47,699 bases of DNA from Bacteroidales bacterium (GCA_024400305.1 JAKSMX010000022.1:1-47699), one strand, 5' to 3'. Numbered from the stretch's first letter, positions 1 to 8,254 are shown. Made by a program: numbers and translations. The notes: generated by a model from the letters alone, not told the origin.

Positions 1-436
1 ATGCCAATCCGACGCTTTCCAATTCGCATTCGGCCTCCGGCAGCGGTCTGGGCAGCTTCTCCGTGGCATTGACTGATTTAGAGGCGGATGCGACATATCA
101 TGTCCGTGCTTACGCCACCAATTCTACGGGAACTTGCTATGGCGAAAATTTAAATTTCACCACGAAAGATGGCTTGCCGACGGTTGTCACAGGCGACGTT
201 AGTGATTTAACCGCGACATCAGCAGAATGCAGCGGCGAAGTGACGGGCGACTGCGGCATCGCTGTTATCGAACGCGGCGTGTGTTGGGACAAAAATGCCA
301 ATCCGACGCTTTCCAATTCGCATTCGGCCTCCGGCAGCGGTCTGGGCAGCTTCTCCGTGGCATTGACTGATTTAGAGGCGGATGCGACATATCATGTCCG
401 TGCTTACGCCACCAATTCTACGGGAACTTGCTATGG
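1..436 (+). repeat. 294-bp tandem coding repeat, two near-identical copies
   Basis: Bases 1-142 recur exactly at 295-436, an offset of 294 bp or 98 codons. The first difference is a synonymous GGC/GGT change at 143/437. The repeat encodes the fibronectin-like module of the surrounding gene. More copies may lie to the left of the window. Perfect identity, including third codon positions, points to recent duplication or gene conversion. Confidence 0.9.
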
Positions 437-1175
437 TGAAGATTTGGTCTTCACTACTTTGGATGTAATTACCTTTACTGTCAACGGCGTTTCTTTTGAT
501 ATGGTTTACGTCGATGGCGGCACCTTTACTATGGGTGCGACTGCGGAGCAGGGCAGTGACGCGGAAGACAATGAGAAGCCGGCGCACAGTGTCACGTTGA
601 GCAGTTTCCACATGGGCAAGTTTGTGGTGACGCAGGAACTTTGGGAGGCTGTGATGGGCAGCAATCCGAGTTATTTCAAGGGCGACAACCTTCCAGTGGA
701 ACAAGTCAGCTGGAATAACTGCCAGACATTTATAAACAAACTGAACCAACTTTGTGCGGGGCAGCTTAATGGGATGAGGTTCTCTTTGCCCACAGAGGCT
801 CAGTGGGAGTACGCGGCACGTGGCGGAAACAAGAGCAATCATTACAAGTACTGCGGAAGTGATAATATAGGTGATGTGGCGTGGTATGTGGAGAACAGCG
901 GCGATGAGACACATGTCGTTGGTACGAAGTCACCCAACGAGTTGGGGCTTTACGACATGAGTGGCAGCGTGTGGGAATGGTGTCAGGATTGGTATGGGGA
1001 CTATAGCGGCGATTCTCAAACAGATCCGACAGGACCTTCATCTGGCGTTGTCCGTGTTTATCGTGGCGGCAGCTGGTGCAGCGATGCGATATACTGCCGT
1101 GTGTCGTACCGCATCAACGGCCCGCTCAACTACACCTACAACAATTTGGGTTTTCGTCTTGCTCTTGTTTTTTAG
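3..1175 (+). CDS. Surface protein, fibronectin-like repeats plus FGE/SUMF1-like domain (5' partial)
   Basis: The reading frame is open at the left edge, so the true N-terminus lies outside the window; 390 codons are visible. It begins inside a roughly 98-residue repeat with the pattern GVCWDKNANPTLS...YHVRAYATNS...F.TT, of the fibronectin-III-like kind common in Bacteroidales surface proteins; one full and one partial copy are visible. From about residue 158 onward follows a formylglycine-generating-enzyme-sulfatase domain (MVYVDGGTFTMG, LPTEAQWEYAARGG, SGSVWEWCQDW, YRGGSWC, GFRLAL). In Bacteroidota such domains usually occur in exported lipoproteins and need not be catalytic; the function here is inferred only from the family. 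There is no T9SS tail after the domain. The two repeat copies are identical in DNA over 142 bp. Confidence 0.85.
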   Translation, partial: ANPTLSNSHSASGSGLGSFSVALTDLEADATYHVRAYATNSTGTCYGENLNFTTKDGLPTVVTGDVSDLTATSAECSGEVTGDCGIAVIERGVCWDKNANPTLSNSHSASGSGLGSFSVALTDLEADATYHVRAYATNSTGTCYGEDLVFTTLDVITFTVNGVSFDMVYVDGGTFTMGATAEQGSDAEDNEKPAHSVTLSSFHMGKFVVTQELWEAVMGSNPSYFKGDNLPVEQVSWNNCQTFINKLNQLCAGQLNGMRFSLPTEAQWEYAARGGNKSNHYKYCGSDNIGDVAWYVENSGDETHVVGTKSPNELGLYDMSGSVWEWCQDWYGDYSGDSQTDPTGPSSGVVRVYRGGSWCSDAIYCRVSYRINGPLNYTYNNLGFRLALVF

Positions 1176-1233
1176 TTTTACCAAAAGACATCAGTCCGAA
1201 ATGCCAAGTTGAGAAAGAGAGATTTGAAATGTC

Positions 1234-1261
1234 GTAGAGACGGTGTGCGCGCCGTCTCTAC
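1234..1261. repeat. Inverted repeat GTAGAGACGG...CCGTCTCTAC
   Basis: A perfect 10-bp inverted repeat (1234-1243 with 1252-1261) around an 8-base loop. The TAG stop codon of the minus-strand methyltransferase (1258-1260) lies inside the right arm. A GTAGAGACGG palindrome of this kind is, from memory, a common intergenic element in Bacteroidota; it can also act as a transcription stop between the two convergent genes, although no clear T-tract follows. Confidence 0.7.
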
Positions 1262-2031
1262 TGCTGCAAACCACAGAAGTTTCTCCTGAAAACCTCCGCC
1301 ATGATGATTCCCGCCGCCATGCTTGCGTTCAGCGACTCGGTCTCGCTGCCGTGAGCTTTTGGTATCGTGATGGGGCAGCTGACGTATGGCATCACGTTCT
1401 CCCTGATCCCGTGCGACTCGCTCCCGATGATGATAACCCCTTGATTGTCCTTGATATGTGTCTGATAAAGGTTCTTTCCATGCATCAAGGCACCGAAAAC
1501 GGGTGCTTTCACGTCTTTTAAAAAATCAACGATATTTGTCTTAGCAATCTGTGTCCTGAAAATCGATCCCATCGTTGACTGTATCACTTTCGGCTGCCAC
1601 GGGTCGGTCGTGTCTTCGGAGATGACGATTTTCTTTATTCCGAACCAGTCGGCGGTGCGGACGATGGTGCCGAGGTTTCCGGGGTCGTTGATGCCGTCGA
1701 GCATCAGGATGAGTTCGTTGCCGGCATCTTCCGGCGTTATCCTGAACGACGGGATTGCTGCGGTCACGAAGATGCCCGGTGCTGTCACGAAGTTGGTTAT
1801 CTGTTCCATCTGTTTCGTGGTAATTACTTCGTAACCAGTGATTTTCATTGCTAATGAAGAGTATTTCTCAACCCATTGCTCGGTGACGAGAATGTTGTTG
1901 ATCCTGAATTTCGTTTTCAGAAGTTCCTCGACCAGCTTGTTGCCTTCAACGGCGAAGATGCCGTGTTCCCTGCGCCCTTTCGCCTGACGCAGCGACTGCA
2001 GTTCCTTTATGTCGTTCTTTGTTATCGCCAT
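1258..2031 (-). CDS. TrmH/SpoU-family RNA methyltransferase
   Basis: Predicted 257-aa S-adenosylmethionine-dependent 2'-O-ribose methyltransferase of the SpoU (SPOUT) class acting on rRNA or tRNA. The three SpoU motifs are all present: NDPGNLGTIVRTADWFG at about 115-131, IIGSESHGI at 201-209 and SLNASMAAGI at 233-242. The N-terminal 100 residues match the substrate-binding extension of RlmB/TsnR-like proteins. The exact target nucleotide cannot be read from the sequence. It lies downstream of the rpsF-rpsR-rplI operon but is separated from it by a hairpin terminator, so it may depend on read-through or its own promoter. Its stop codon sits within an inverted repeat. Confidence 0.88.
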   Translation of the reverse strand: MAITKNDIKELQSLRQAKGRREHGIFAVEGNKLVEELLKTKFRINNILVTEQWVEKYSSLAMKITGYEVITTKQMEQITNFVTAPGIFVTAAIPSFRITPEDAGNELILMLDGINDPGNLGTIVRTADWFGIKKIVISEDTTDPWQPKVIQSTMGSIFRTQIAKTNIVDFLKDVKAPVFGALMHGKNLYQTHIKDNQGVIIIGSESHGIRENVMPYVSCPITIPKAHGSETESLNASMAAGIIMAEVFRRNFCGLQQ

Positions 2032-2066
2032 GATTAATTCTTAATTGTCTGAAAATCACCGAACCG

Positions 2067-2100
2067 CGTAGCGGTTTCATATCCGTAGCGGTTTCATATC
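2067..2100. repeat. 17-bp perfect tandem duplication
   Basis: CGTAGCGGTTTCATATC occurs twice head-to-tail (2067-2083, 2084-2100), preceded by GAACCG so that CCGCGTAGCGG forms a small palindrome. It lies between the methyltransferase start and the rplI terminator. No coding role is visible; it looks like an intergenic repeat element. Confidence 0.85.
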
Positions 2101-2134
2101 AGTAAAAAAGCCGGGGAAAACACGTTTCTCCGGC
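2101..2134 (-). terminator. Rho-independent terminator of rpsF-rpsR-rplI
   Basis: On the minus strand, a 10-bp stem (2125-2134 with 2110-2119, one G-U pair) with loop ACACG on the plus strand is followed by CTTTTTTACT. It lies 39 bases after the rplI stop codon and is a textbook intrinsic terminator. Confidence 0.85.
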
Positions 2135-2172
2135 CAAAATACAAAAAACCTTAATATGAAAAATCTTCAAAC

Positions 2173-2622
2173 TTATTCGGCGAAAACTTCAAGTCCGATT
2201 TCGACCATCACATCTTTGTGGAGACGGATCTTCACGTTGTGCTTGCCGACCTCTTTGATTGTGTTTTCATCGAGCATGATCTGCTTGCGGTCAATCTCGA
2301 TGCCTTTGGCTTCCTTGATTGCGTTTGCGATCTGTACGTTGTTGACCGATCCGTAGATCTTGCCTGTTTCGCCAGCCTTTGTAGGGATGCGAAGTGTGAG
2401 GCCTTCGAGGACTGCTGCAACGCTTTCGGCGTCTTTCTTGATCTTCTCGAGTTTGTAGGCCTGCTGACGCATATTCTCGGCGAGGACTTTGCGTGCCGAT
2501 TCTGTGGCGAGGATTGCGAAACCCTGTGGAATCAAATAGTTGCGTGCGTAACCAGGTTTAACGGTGACGATGTCGTTTTTGTAACCTAAATTTTTAACGT
2601 CTTGTGTAAGAATGATATCCAT
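2173..2622 (-). CDS. rplI: Large ribosomal subunit protein bL9
   Basis: The 149-aa product has the bL9 layout: an N-terminal rRNA-binding domain starting MDIILTQDVKNLGYKNDIV and containing VKPGYARNYLIPQG (the family signature), a long charged connecting helix (about 45-80), and a C-terminal domain with GETGKIYGSVNN. bL9 binds 23S rRNA near the L1 stalk and helps reading-frame maintenance. Length agrees with the family. It is the last gene of the rpsF-rpsR-rplI operon, 18 bases after rpsR, and is followed by an intrinsic terminator. The start is ATG at 2622. Confidence 0.97.
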   Translation of the reverse strand: MDIILTQDVKNLGYKNDIVTVKPGYARNYLIPQGFAILATESARKVLAENMRQQAYKLEKIKKDAESVAAVLEGLTLRIPTKAGETGKIYGSVNNVQIANAIKEAKGIEIDRKQIMLDENTIKEVGKHNVKIRLHKDVMVEIGLEVFAE

Positions 2623-2640
2623 TGTCTTTCCTCCTCCTTA

Positions 2641-2910
2641 TTATTTCAAACAATCAGCTAAATACGGCATCAAAGCAAGGTGACGGGCTCTCTTGATGGC
2701 CTGTGCGACTTTCCTCTGATATTTTGTTGATGTGCCTGTGATGCGGCGCGGCAGAATCTTGCCCTGTTCGTTCACGAATCTCAACAAGAAATCTGCATCT
2801 TTGTAATCGATGTATTTGATGCGGTTCTTCTTGAAGCGGCAGTATTTTTTCTTCTTTGTATCGACTGCGATTGGAGTCAAATATTTGATGTCTGTGTTAG
2901 GTTGTGCCAT
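2641..2910 (-). CDS. rpsR: Small ribosomal subunit protein bS18
   Basis: The 89-aa product carries the bS18 core: [21 protein letters not shown], then [19 protein letters not shown] and [13 protein letters not shown]. bS18 binds the 30S platform next to bS6. The start was set at ATG 2910 (MAQPNTD); an in-frame TTG nine bases upstream would add MIE, which is less likely. It sits between rpsF and rplI, the usual order, with a 26-base gap to rpsF. The first cysteine-containing strand typical of zinc-binding paralogs is reduced to a single Cys, so a zinc-free form is likely. Confidence 0.97.
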   Translation of the reverse strand: MAQPNTDIKYLTPIAVDTKKKKYCRFKKNRIKYIDYKDADFLLRFVNEQGKILPRRITGTSTKYQRKVAQAIKRARHLALMPYLADCLK

Positions 2911-2936
2911 TTCTATCAAAATTTAATGTTAAACAA

Positions 2937-3287
2937 TTAGTTGTTTGCCTGTGCTGCTTCCTGAGCTTTGCGGCGTTTCTTCTCGTTGTAAGCGACAGCG
3001 TGCTTGTCGAGTTTCACCGTGAGGAAACGGATGACGCGCTCGTCACGCTTCAATTCTGTCTCAACTGTGTCGATAACATTGCCTTCAGCCTTGTATTCTA
3101 TCAACTGATAGAAGCCTGAAGATTTCTTTTGGATAGGATAGGCGAGCTTGCGCATTCCCCAGAAATCCTTGAAAACGATCTCTGCTCCGTTGTCTGTGAG
3201 CAAAGTCTCGAACTTGTTGACCGCTTCCTTCATCTGTTCTTCAGATAAAACGGGAGTTAAAATGAAAACGGTTTCGTACTGATTCAT
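2937..3287 (-). CDS. rpsF: Small ribosomal subunit protein bS6
   Basis: The 116-aa protein begins [18 protein letters not shown], the standard bS6 N-terminus, followed by [23 protein letters not shown] and [15 protein letters not shown]. It has a ferredoxin-like fold in the family and binds 16S rRNA as a heterodimer with bS18, encoded next. A basic Ala-rich tail follows the core. It is the first gene of its operon: a TATTTTTG promoter element lies at 3348-3355 and the leader is long and AT-rich. Confidence 0.97.
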   Translation of the reverse strand: MNQYETVFILTPVLSEEQMKEAVNKFETLLTDNGAEIVFKDFWGMRKLAYPIQKKSSGFYQLIEYKAEGNVIDTVETELKRDERVIRFLTVKLDKHAVAYNEKKRRKAQEAAQANN

Positions 3288-3347
3288 AATTTAATTTATT
3301 GATTATTAAATATTTATGTTAATAATAATTGTTATTTTTAACGTCTG

Positions 3348-3355
3348 CAAAAATA
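3348..3355 (-). promoter_or_regulatory. -7 promoter element TATTTTTG for rpsF operon
   Basis: Matches the Bacteroidota primary-sigma consensus TAnnTTTG on the minus strand, followed by GCAG. It is 61 bases upstream of the rpsF ATG. The leader between the two is extremely AT-rich (3288-3347). Confidence 0.65.
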
Positions 3356-3435
3356 TGAATTTTTTTGATTCAAGAAACAAAATTCAATAATTTTTATAAA
3401 AAAATCGAAAATCCTGAAAATCAGCTGTTTGGAAT

Positions 3436-4173
3436 CTATAATTCCTCGTTGTCTGCGAAACTGTAATAATTGTTTTCACCTATTATTATATGGTCAAGGA
3501 CTGTGATCTCCAAAATCCTGCCTCCGGAAACAATGTGGTCCGTGAGTTTCCTGTCGGTTTCGCTTGGACTGACATTGCCCGACGGGTGGTTGTGACACAG
3601 CATCAATGCCGTTGCGTGATTTTCAATGGCTGTGCTGAAAATCACCTTCGGGTCGGCTGTGGTGCCGTTTATGCCGCCTACGCCAATGCGTTCCAATTTC
3701 AGGACTTCATTCGAGGAATTGAGAAGCATGACCCAGAATTGCTCGTGTGACAAGTCCGACATCCTCGAATAGAAATATTCGAATGCTTCCGAACTGTTGT
3801 TAATCTTGGTTTTCTGGGCGGCTTCGGCGAAGCGTCTTCTTCTTCCGAGTTCGAGGGCTGCGGCAATCGTGACAGCCTTGGCCTCGCCTATGCCGTCGTA
3901 CTGCATCATGTTGCCGATGCTCAATTGTGAGAGTTTTATGAGATTGTTGTCAACATCGGAGAGGATGCGTCTCGACAGGTCAACGGCGGTCTCCTTCTTG
4001 TTGCCTGACCCCAAAAGAATAGCGACCAATTCCGCATCACTCAGGGTTTCTCTTCCTTTGATCAGCATTTTTTCTCTGGGGCGGTCTTCAGTGGCCCAGT
4101 CTTTTATTGTGCTATTTCCTGAAAATTTCGTCAAGATTTCTGGATTTTTTGTGTTGTTTCTTGCTTGTGACAC
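3436..4173 (-). CDS. radC: RadC-family JAB-domain protein
   Basis: 245 aa from a GTG start. It contains IKDWATEDRPREKML (23-37), the conserved RadC N-terminal motif, a helix-hairpin-helix region (about 86-103) and a C-terminal JAB/MPN metalloprotease-like domain with HNHPSGNVSPSETD (His194, His196, Asp207). RadC was once linked to DNA repair, but its biochemical role remains uncertain. Because the IKDW motif must be included, translation starts at GTG 4173 or possibly TTG 4134; either way the gene begins inside the end of the upstream outer-membrane-protein gene (62-bp overlap with the GTG start). Confidence 0.92.
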   Translation of the reverse strand: MSQARNNTKNPEILTKFSGNSTIKDWATEDRPREKMLIKGRETLSDAELVAILLGSGNKKETAVDLSRRILSDVDNNLIKLSQLSIGNMMQYDGIGEAKAVTIAAALELGRRRRFAEAAQKTKINNSSEAFEYFYSRMSDLSHEQFWVMLLNSSNEVLKLERIGVGGINGTTADPKVIFSTAIENHATALMLCHNHPSGNVSPSETDRKLTDHIVSGGRILEITVLDHIIIGENNYYSFADNEEL

Positions 4174-4984
4174 TCATTTTACGGAATATTTTGCTTGTCT
4201 CTTCACAACCCGGCTTCCTGATTTTTTTCGGGATGCTTATGTGAAGGTTGCATTCGAGAGCTCTGTTAAATCTCGTGCCGGTGATGTTGTAAGCGTGAAT
4301 GTTCGTCGGAATGGACGACTCGTCAATTTCCATTTCAGAGAAACTATTGATGAAGCCGATATTATAACCTGCATCTAATCTGGTGAGCATCATGTAGTTG
4401 CCAATCTTGAATTTCCAGCGGACACCGAACCCGAAGTACAGCCCCGCATCTATGTCATGCATGTTCGCCTTCCCGATATTGATGTTCGCTTCCGGAATCG
4501 GTAGCCCTTGTTGATCAAGGGTTATTTCACCACCGAGAAGATAGCTGAAATCCGGCGCCAAAAACAGGAACGGTTGGATGTTGTGGTTGTTGCCAATTGA
4601 AAATCTGAACATTAAAGGTATCCTGAAGGAAACGTATCTTGATTTGACCTCGTATGTCACGTCGTAAAGTTCTTCGCCGTATGAATATGTTGTATTGAAG
4701 CCTTTATGCGCAACGAGCAACTCCGGCGAAATGGAAAACACATCACCTATCGGCACTTCGATGAAAACGCCGAAATTTGGTCTCAATGCGTGATCATTCG
4801 GGAGGCTGGACAGGTTCTCGTCTGAATATTTGAATCTCGCGGTGCCGATGCCGCCCACGATACCGAAAACAGGCTTGTTGCCATATTTGGCTAATTCGTT
4901 TCCCTTGACTGGCTGTCCGATTTGTCCTGACAAACTCGCCGCGGCCGCAAGCAAAACAAAAATGGATAAAATGATTTTCTTCAT
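4112..4984 (-). CDS. Outer-membrane beta-barrel protein (PorT/OMP_b-brl type)
   Basis: 290 aa with a signal peptide (MKKIILSIFVLLAAAASLSGQ). The mature part has alternating aromatic/hydrophobic strands such as FGVFIEVPIGDVFSISPELLVAHKG, YVSFRIPLMFRFSI and FGVRWKFKIGNYMMLTRLDAGYNIG, as in small outer-membrane barrels of Bacteroidota. The function is unknown. The last strand-like segment (LECNLHISIP) is followed by a highly basic 36-residue tail (KKIRKPGC...IFRK) that overlaps radC in another frame. The tail looks like translation past the natural end, perhaps by stop-codon loss or a frameshift. Confidence 0.75.
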   Translation of the reverse strand: MKKIILSIFVLLAAAASLSGQIGQPVKGNELAKYGNKPVFGIVGGIGTARFKYSDENLSSLPNDHALRPNFGVFIEVPIGDVFSISPELLVAHKGFNTTYSYGEELYDVTYEVKSRYVSFRIPLMFRFSIGNNHNIQPFLFLAPDFSYLLGGEITLDQQGLPIPEANINIGKANMHDIDAGLYFGFGVRWKFKIGNYMMLTRLDAGYNIGFINSFSEMEIDESSIPTNIHAYNITGTRFNRALECNLHISIPKKIRKPGCEETSKIFRKMSVTSKKQHKKSRNLDEIFRK

Positions 4985-5004
4985 GACAATAAATCTCTTA
5001 AGAT

Positions 5005-5646
5005 TCAGTTTTCCGCAATTCTTTCCGCAAGACCGTCCTCATCCCTGTAAATGAAAAAAACACCTTTATCATAACTGATAGGGATGCCTGTGGTGTCGTC
5101 TGAATCGTCGTGTACGTCCAAAATGATATTTGCGAAATAAGGGTCCTTTATGCCGTCGTCGCAGATTTCTCCTTTGATGAGAACCGCTCGTTTGATGTTT
5201 ATTGTATTTGCGCCATCGAATAAGGACTTCTCCTCAAGACCATATATGGTGAAATAATTGTCGTGACCTATAATGTAAACTGTATCTGTCCTTGTCTCGA
5301 AGGCCTCTTCGAGAATGAAAATTGCCTCTCTGTTGTGCTGGTCTTTAATGGTTAGAGGCATCTCGCGCTCGTAAACATCAAGTGGCCATAGTTCAGTGGT
5401 GTTTGAATAAACTCTCTGTTTCCTGTTCACAATATAGTCGCCTTCGATTTTCGGGGGGATGTAGCCTTCATGAATTTCTCCGAATTCAGCCAGAAATGAG
5501 TTTTGCAAAGAATCTGGAATCATTTCGATGATGTCTTGGACGTATGTCTCCTTGCCCAGAAGGATCACTGTTGTCTCGTCGTTCTTCGTGCAGCTGAATA
5601 CGATGAATGATACTATCGCTAATGCAAAGATGTTCAGATATTTCAT
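5005..5646 (-). CDS. Putative lipoprotein, unknown function
   Basis: 213 aa beginning MKYLNIFALAIVSFIVFSC, a lipoprotein signal peptide with the lipidated cysteine at residue 19. The rest is acidic and beta-rich, without a recognised domain. Its ATG overlaps the TGA stop of the preceding T9SS cargo gene (ATGA), so the two are probably translationally coupled and may work together at the cell surface. The downstream barrel gene starts 20 bases later on the same strand. The function was not recognised. Confidence 0.75.
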   Translation of the reverse strand: MKYLNIFALAIVSFIVFSCTKNDETTVILLGKETYVQDIIEMIPDSLQNSFLAEFGEIHEGYIPPKIEGDYIVNRKQRVYSNTTELWPLDVYEREMPLTIKDQHNREAIFILEEAFETRTDTVYIIGHDNYFTIYGLEEKSLFDGANTINIKRAVLIKGEICDDGIKDPYFANIILDVHDDSDDTTGIPISYDKGVFFIYRDEDGLAERIAEN

Positions 5647-8072
5647 TTATTAATGTGTTTTGTTAAACGTTTTGTGAGTTTCCTGTCCGATGTCACAATC
5701 TCTATCACGTATATCGAGTCGGGCAGTTCGCTGATGTCAATGGTGACAAAGTCTTCTCTTTCGAACACGAAAGTCTTCATCACCGTGCCTGATGCGTTTA
5801 CTACGTTCACGACCTCGATGCCGTCGGCCTCAATGTTCACGTATCCGTCAGACGGGTTGGGATAGACGTTCGCTCCCGCCGCCTCGTTCTCGTCAACGCC
5901 GAAGAAATCGGCGTAAATATCGATGGATTTTGATACGGTGTTGCATGAGTTGTTTGCCCATACTGTGAGTGTGCTGGTCTCAGGTGTGGTGACGATTATT
6001 ATGCACTCGTTCATGTTGGGGTACATGCCCCACTTTTCGTTGTCAAGTTCCCAGTGATATTCATCACATCCGTCGATTGGGTCAATACTGTACTTGTATT
6101 TTCCCGGGAGCAAGTCTGTCACGACGAAGACGTTGCTCGGCCCGTAGAGCGTGTCGGGAGACTTTAATTTGGCTGTCACCACGAAGCTCACGTCGAAGAT
6201 GCTGTCGCAGCCGAGTTCGGTCTCAAGTTCGGAGATGATATTGTTGTATGTCCCTGGTTCCGGTTGCTGGATGTTAAGTCCGTAGTTGGTGTAGTCGTCG
6301 TCCTCACAGATTGTGTCGATGTCAGGTGCGGTGTAATAGGTCGATGCCACATAAAGGTCAAGGTAAACCGTGCTGCTGCAGCCATATTGGTCGGTGATGT
6401 CATTGGTGAATGTGTGGTTTCCGACATCCAGCCCCTCGAAGTGAAAATACTGGTCTTCGTATTCATCCCCTAAACAAATTGTGTCTGATGGCAAATAGAT
6501 GTCAGGATGTTCGTGGACGGCAATTTCAATGGAGTTCTCGACATAACCTTCGATACATCCGATTTCGTCAATTCCTCGTAAATAGTATGTTCCTGCGTCA
6601 TCAGCCGTGATATTGGAAATGGTGAATGGGAATTCATTGACATGCACTCCGTTGGGTCCGAATAACTCGGCGTTGATGACATTGACGCCGATGTAGTCGA
6701 GAACCAGGTCGTCTCCCTCGCAGTAATCCGTCTTGTCAGGTCTGAACATGATTTTTGAAAACTCGTTGTAGTCGGAGAAAAAGCCGTATGTGCAGGTGTT
6801 GACATTTGCGGAAAGAACGCCGAGCTGGAAATATCCGTCTCTGTGGGTGTTCTCAATTCTCATGATCGAGTTGACGGGTATGTGGTTGGAGATGTCTTTC
6901 CTGCAATATGAATATTCGTGGTTTGAGGGCACCTCACTGAAATCCGACGCCTTGATGATGTTTGCGTCGCCATTTACTATGAAGCCGTCGGTGTTTTTTG
7001 TCTCAATCACAATGGTGACAATCATCTTGCACCCGCCGCCGATATCGGGACGTCTGTACAATACGACGTTCGATCCTGTGCATTGGATTTGTGGCAGCAC
7101 AGTCCCGCCCATTTCGTCAGATTCATTGACTGTCAGTTGAAAAACGGAGATCGGTTTGTCGGATGTTATGTGGCACACGTCGTCTGCCATCTGATACATG
7201 TAATCTTCTCCGATTGAAAGTGTTGCTGTCTGATTGCCATTTATGGATATTTTTGTGTCGCTTTGTATGGGGTAGATGTAGAGTCTGTCCTCCTTGTCTC
7301 CCGATCTCACTGTGAAATATTCCATCCCGAGTAAATCCGTCGGCACCAATTGGTCTCCGACAAGGTCGAAGTGCTTGTCTGATCCGGTGGCGGAGTCGTC
7401 GGAAGAGTTCACGGCGATTGGTTTGTCGGACGTGATGCGGGTTCCTTTTAGATGTCCTTCGGGGGCGTTGCTTGCGGCTTCCACTGCGTACGACTGCCCG
7501 CGGTTGAGCGTCACGGTGACGGGTTGCCCTGCGGGGATGTCTCCCTTCAAAGGCACGTTTGACACGATGGTGACACTTGTGTTGTCATAAACGGCCACAA
7601 ACTCCGCTCTGCTGCAAGTGGTGCTGTACTTGTTCGGATATGTATGTTGTGTTGAGACGACAAAACTCTTGCCGAGCGCGTTGGAGCCTTTCAAAGTGTA
7701 TATTTCACTGTTGTTGTTGTTTGATTCGTAATAAATGGATACGGGGGAGCTTGAAGTTATGCGGAAACCGTAGTTTACAACGGTGTTGTAAGGCTGTGTC
7801 TCAACAATTCCGATAATGTCTGAAACATCATAAGTCTCAAATGAATTTGGTGCAAGATAGAATGTTTGAGGTTCATAACCATCTTGATTCGCCGGCTGCG
7901 AAAACGTTACGGTGGCGGGTTCATTGTACGAAGTTATGCAGAAACGGATGGGGTGTTCTGCATGTTTCTGCTCTAAATCCGGAGCGGCAAACCAGAATTC
8001 GGTTCCAATCTGCGCTTTCAGTGACAGCCCTAATATCAGAAATAATAATGTATATAATGTTTTTCTTGTCAT
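5643..8072 (-). CDS. IgGFc-binding-like secreted protein with T9SS C-terminal sorting domain
   Basis: 809 aa from ATG 8072 (MTRKTLYTLLFLILGLSLKAQ, a signal peptide). The open frame continues 120 bases upstream, but a -7 promoter element at 8150-8157 lies within that extension, so the later start is right. Residues about 20-430 resemble the IgGFc-binding domain (GTEFWFAAPD, repeated ITSDKPI/ITSSSPV units). Ig/PKD-like segments with paired cysteines follow. The last 75 residues (VYPNPSDGYVNIE ... VIEIVTSDRKLTKRL) form a type A T9SS sorting domain, which directs export across the outer membrane and anchoring. The natural ligand is unknown; the domain name comes from mucin-like mammalian proteins. 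Confidence 0.88.
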   Translation of the reverse strand: MTRKTLYTLLFLILGLSLKAQIGTEFWFAAPDLEQKHAEHPIRFCITSYNEPATVTFSQPANQDGYEPQTFYLAPNSFETYDVSDIIGIVETQPYNTVVNYGFRITSSSPVSIYYESNNNNSEIYTLKGSNALGKSFVVSTQHTYPNKYSTTCSRAEFVAVYDNTSVTIVSNVPLKGDIPAGQPVTVTLNRGQSYAVEAASNAPEGHLKGTRITSDKPIAVNSSDDSATGSDKHFDLVGDQLVPTDLLGMEYFTVRSGDKEDRLYIYPIQSDTKISINGNQTATLSIGEDYMYQMADDVCHITSDKPISVFQLTVNESDEMGGTVLPQIQCTGSNVVLYRRPDIGGGCKMIVTIVIETKNTDGFIVNGDANIIKASDFSEVPSNHEYSYCRKDISNHIPVNSIMRIENTHRDGYFQLGVLSANVNTCTYGFFSDYNEFSKIMFRPDKTDYCEGDDLVLDYIGVNVINAELFGPNGVHVNEFPFTISNITADDAGTYYLRGIDEIGCIEGYVENSIEIAVHEHPDIYLPSDTICLGDEYEDQYFHFEGLDVGNHTFTNDITDQYGCSSTVYLDLYVASTYYTAPDIDTICEDDDYTNYGLNIQQPEPGTYNNIISELETELGCDSIFDVSFVVTAKLKSPDTLYGPSNVFVVTDLLPGKYKYSIDPIDGCDEYHWELDNEKWGMYPNMNECIIIVTTPETSTLTVWANNSCNTVSKSIDIYADFFGVDENEAAGANVYPNPSDGYVNIEADGIEVVNVVNASGTVMKTFVFEREDFVTIDISELPDSIYVIEIVTSDRKLTKRLTKHINK

Positions 8073-8149
8073 AATTTGATGTAAATTCCTGTATTCGTTA
8101 GCAAAATCATGCATACGACATGGTCGTGCGCCAAAGTTTAAAAACGTTG

Positions 8150-8157
8150 CAAAGATA
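8150..8157 (-). promoter_or_regulatory. -7 promoter element TATCTTTG for T9SS cargo gene
   Basis: Exact TAnnTTTG match on the minus strand, about 78 bases before the ATG at 8072. It fixes the start of the T9SS cargo gene downstream of 8150. Confidence 0.6.
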
Positions 8158-8190
8158 CGATTATTATTCACATGTTGAGGAAATAAAAAC

Positions 8191-8224
8191 AAAAAATCCT
8201 CTCCGTTTCCGAAGAGGATTTTTT
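8191..8224 (-). terminator. Rho-independent terminator after rpsT
   Basis: The stem TCCTCT (8197-8202) pairs with AGAGGA (8213-8218) and is flanked by complementary A6 and T6 tracts, so it can terminate in either direction. It lies 31 bases past the rpsT stop codon on the minus strand. Confidence 0.85.
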
Positions 8225-8254
8225 CTGTCCCTTGATATAAAACCGATACCCGAC

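Noticed and set aside
372-1041. Open frames on the minus strand across the first gene
   Set aside because: They are antisense to the FGE-like domain, with no recognisable motif and no promoter.
1176-1233. Possible small gene after the FGE-like protein
   Set aside because: No start with support and no promoter; only short frames.
8073-8192. N-terminal extension of the T9SS cargo protein up to 8192
   Set aside because: It crosses a promoter element and precedes a normal signal peptide; no start there is needed.
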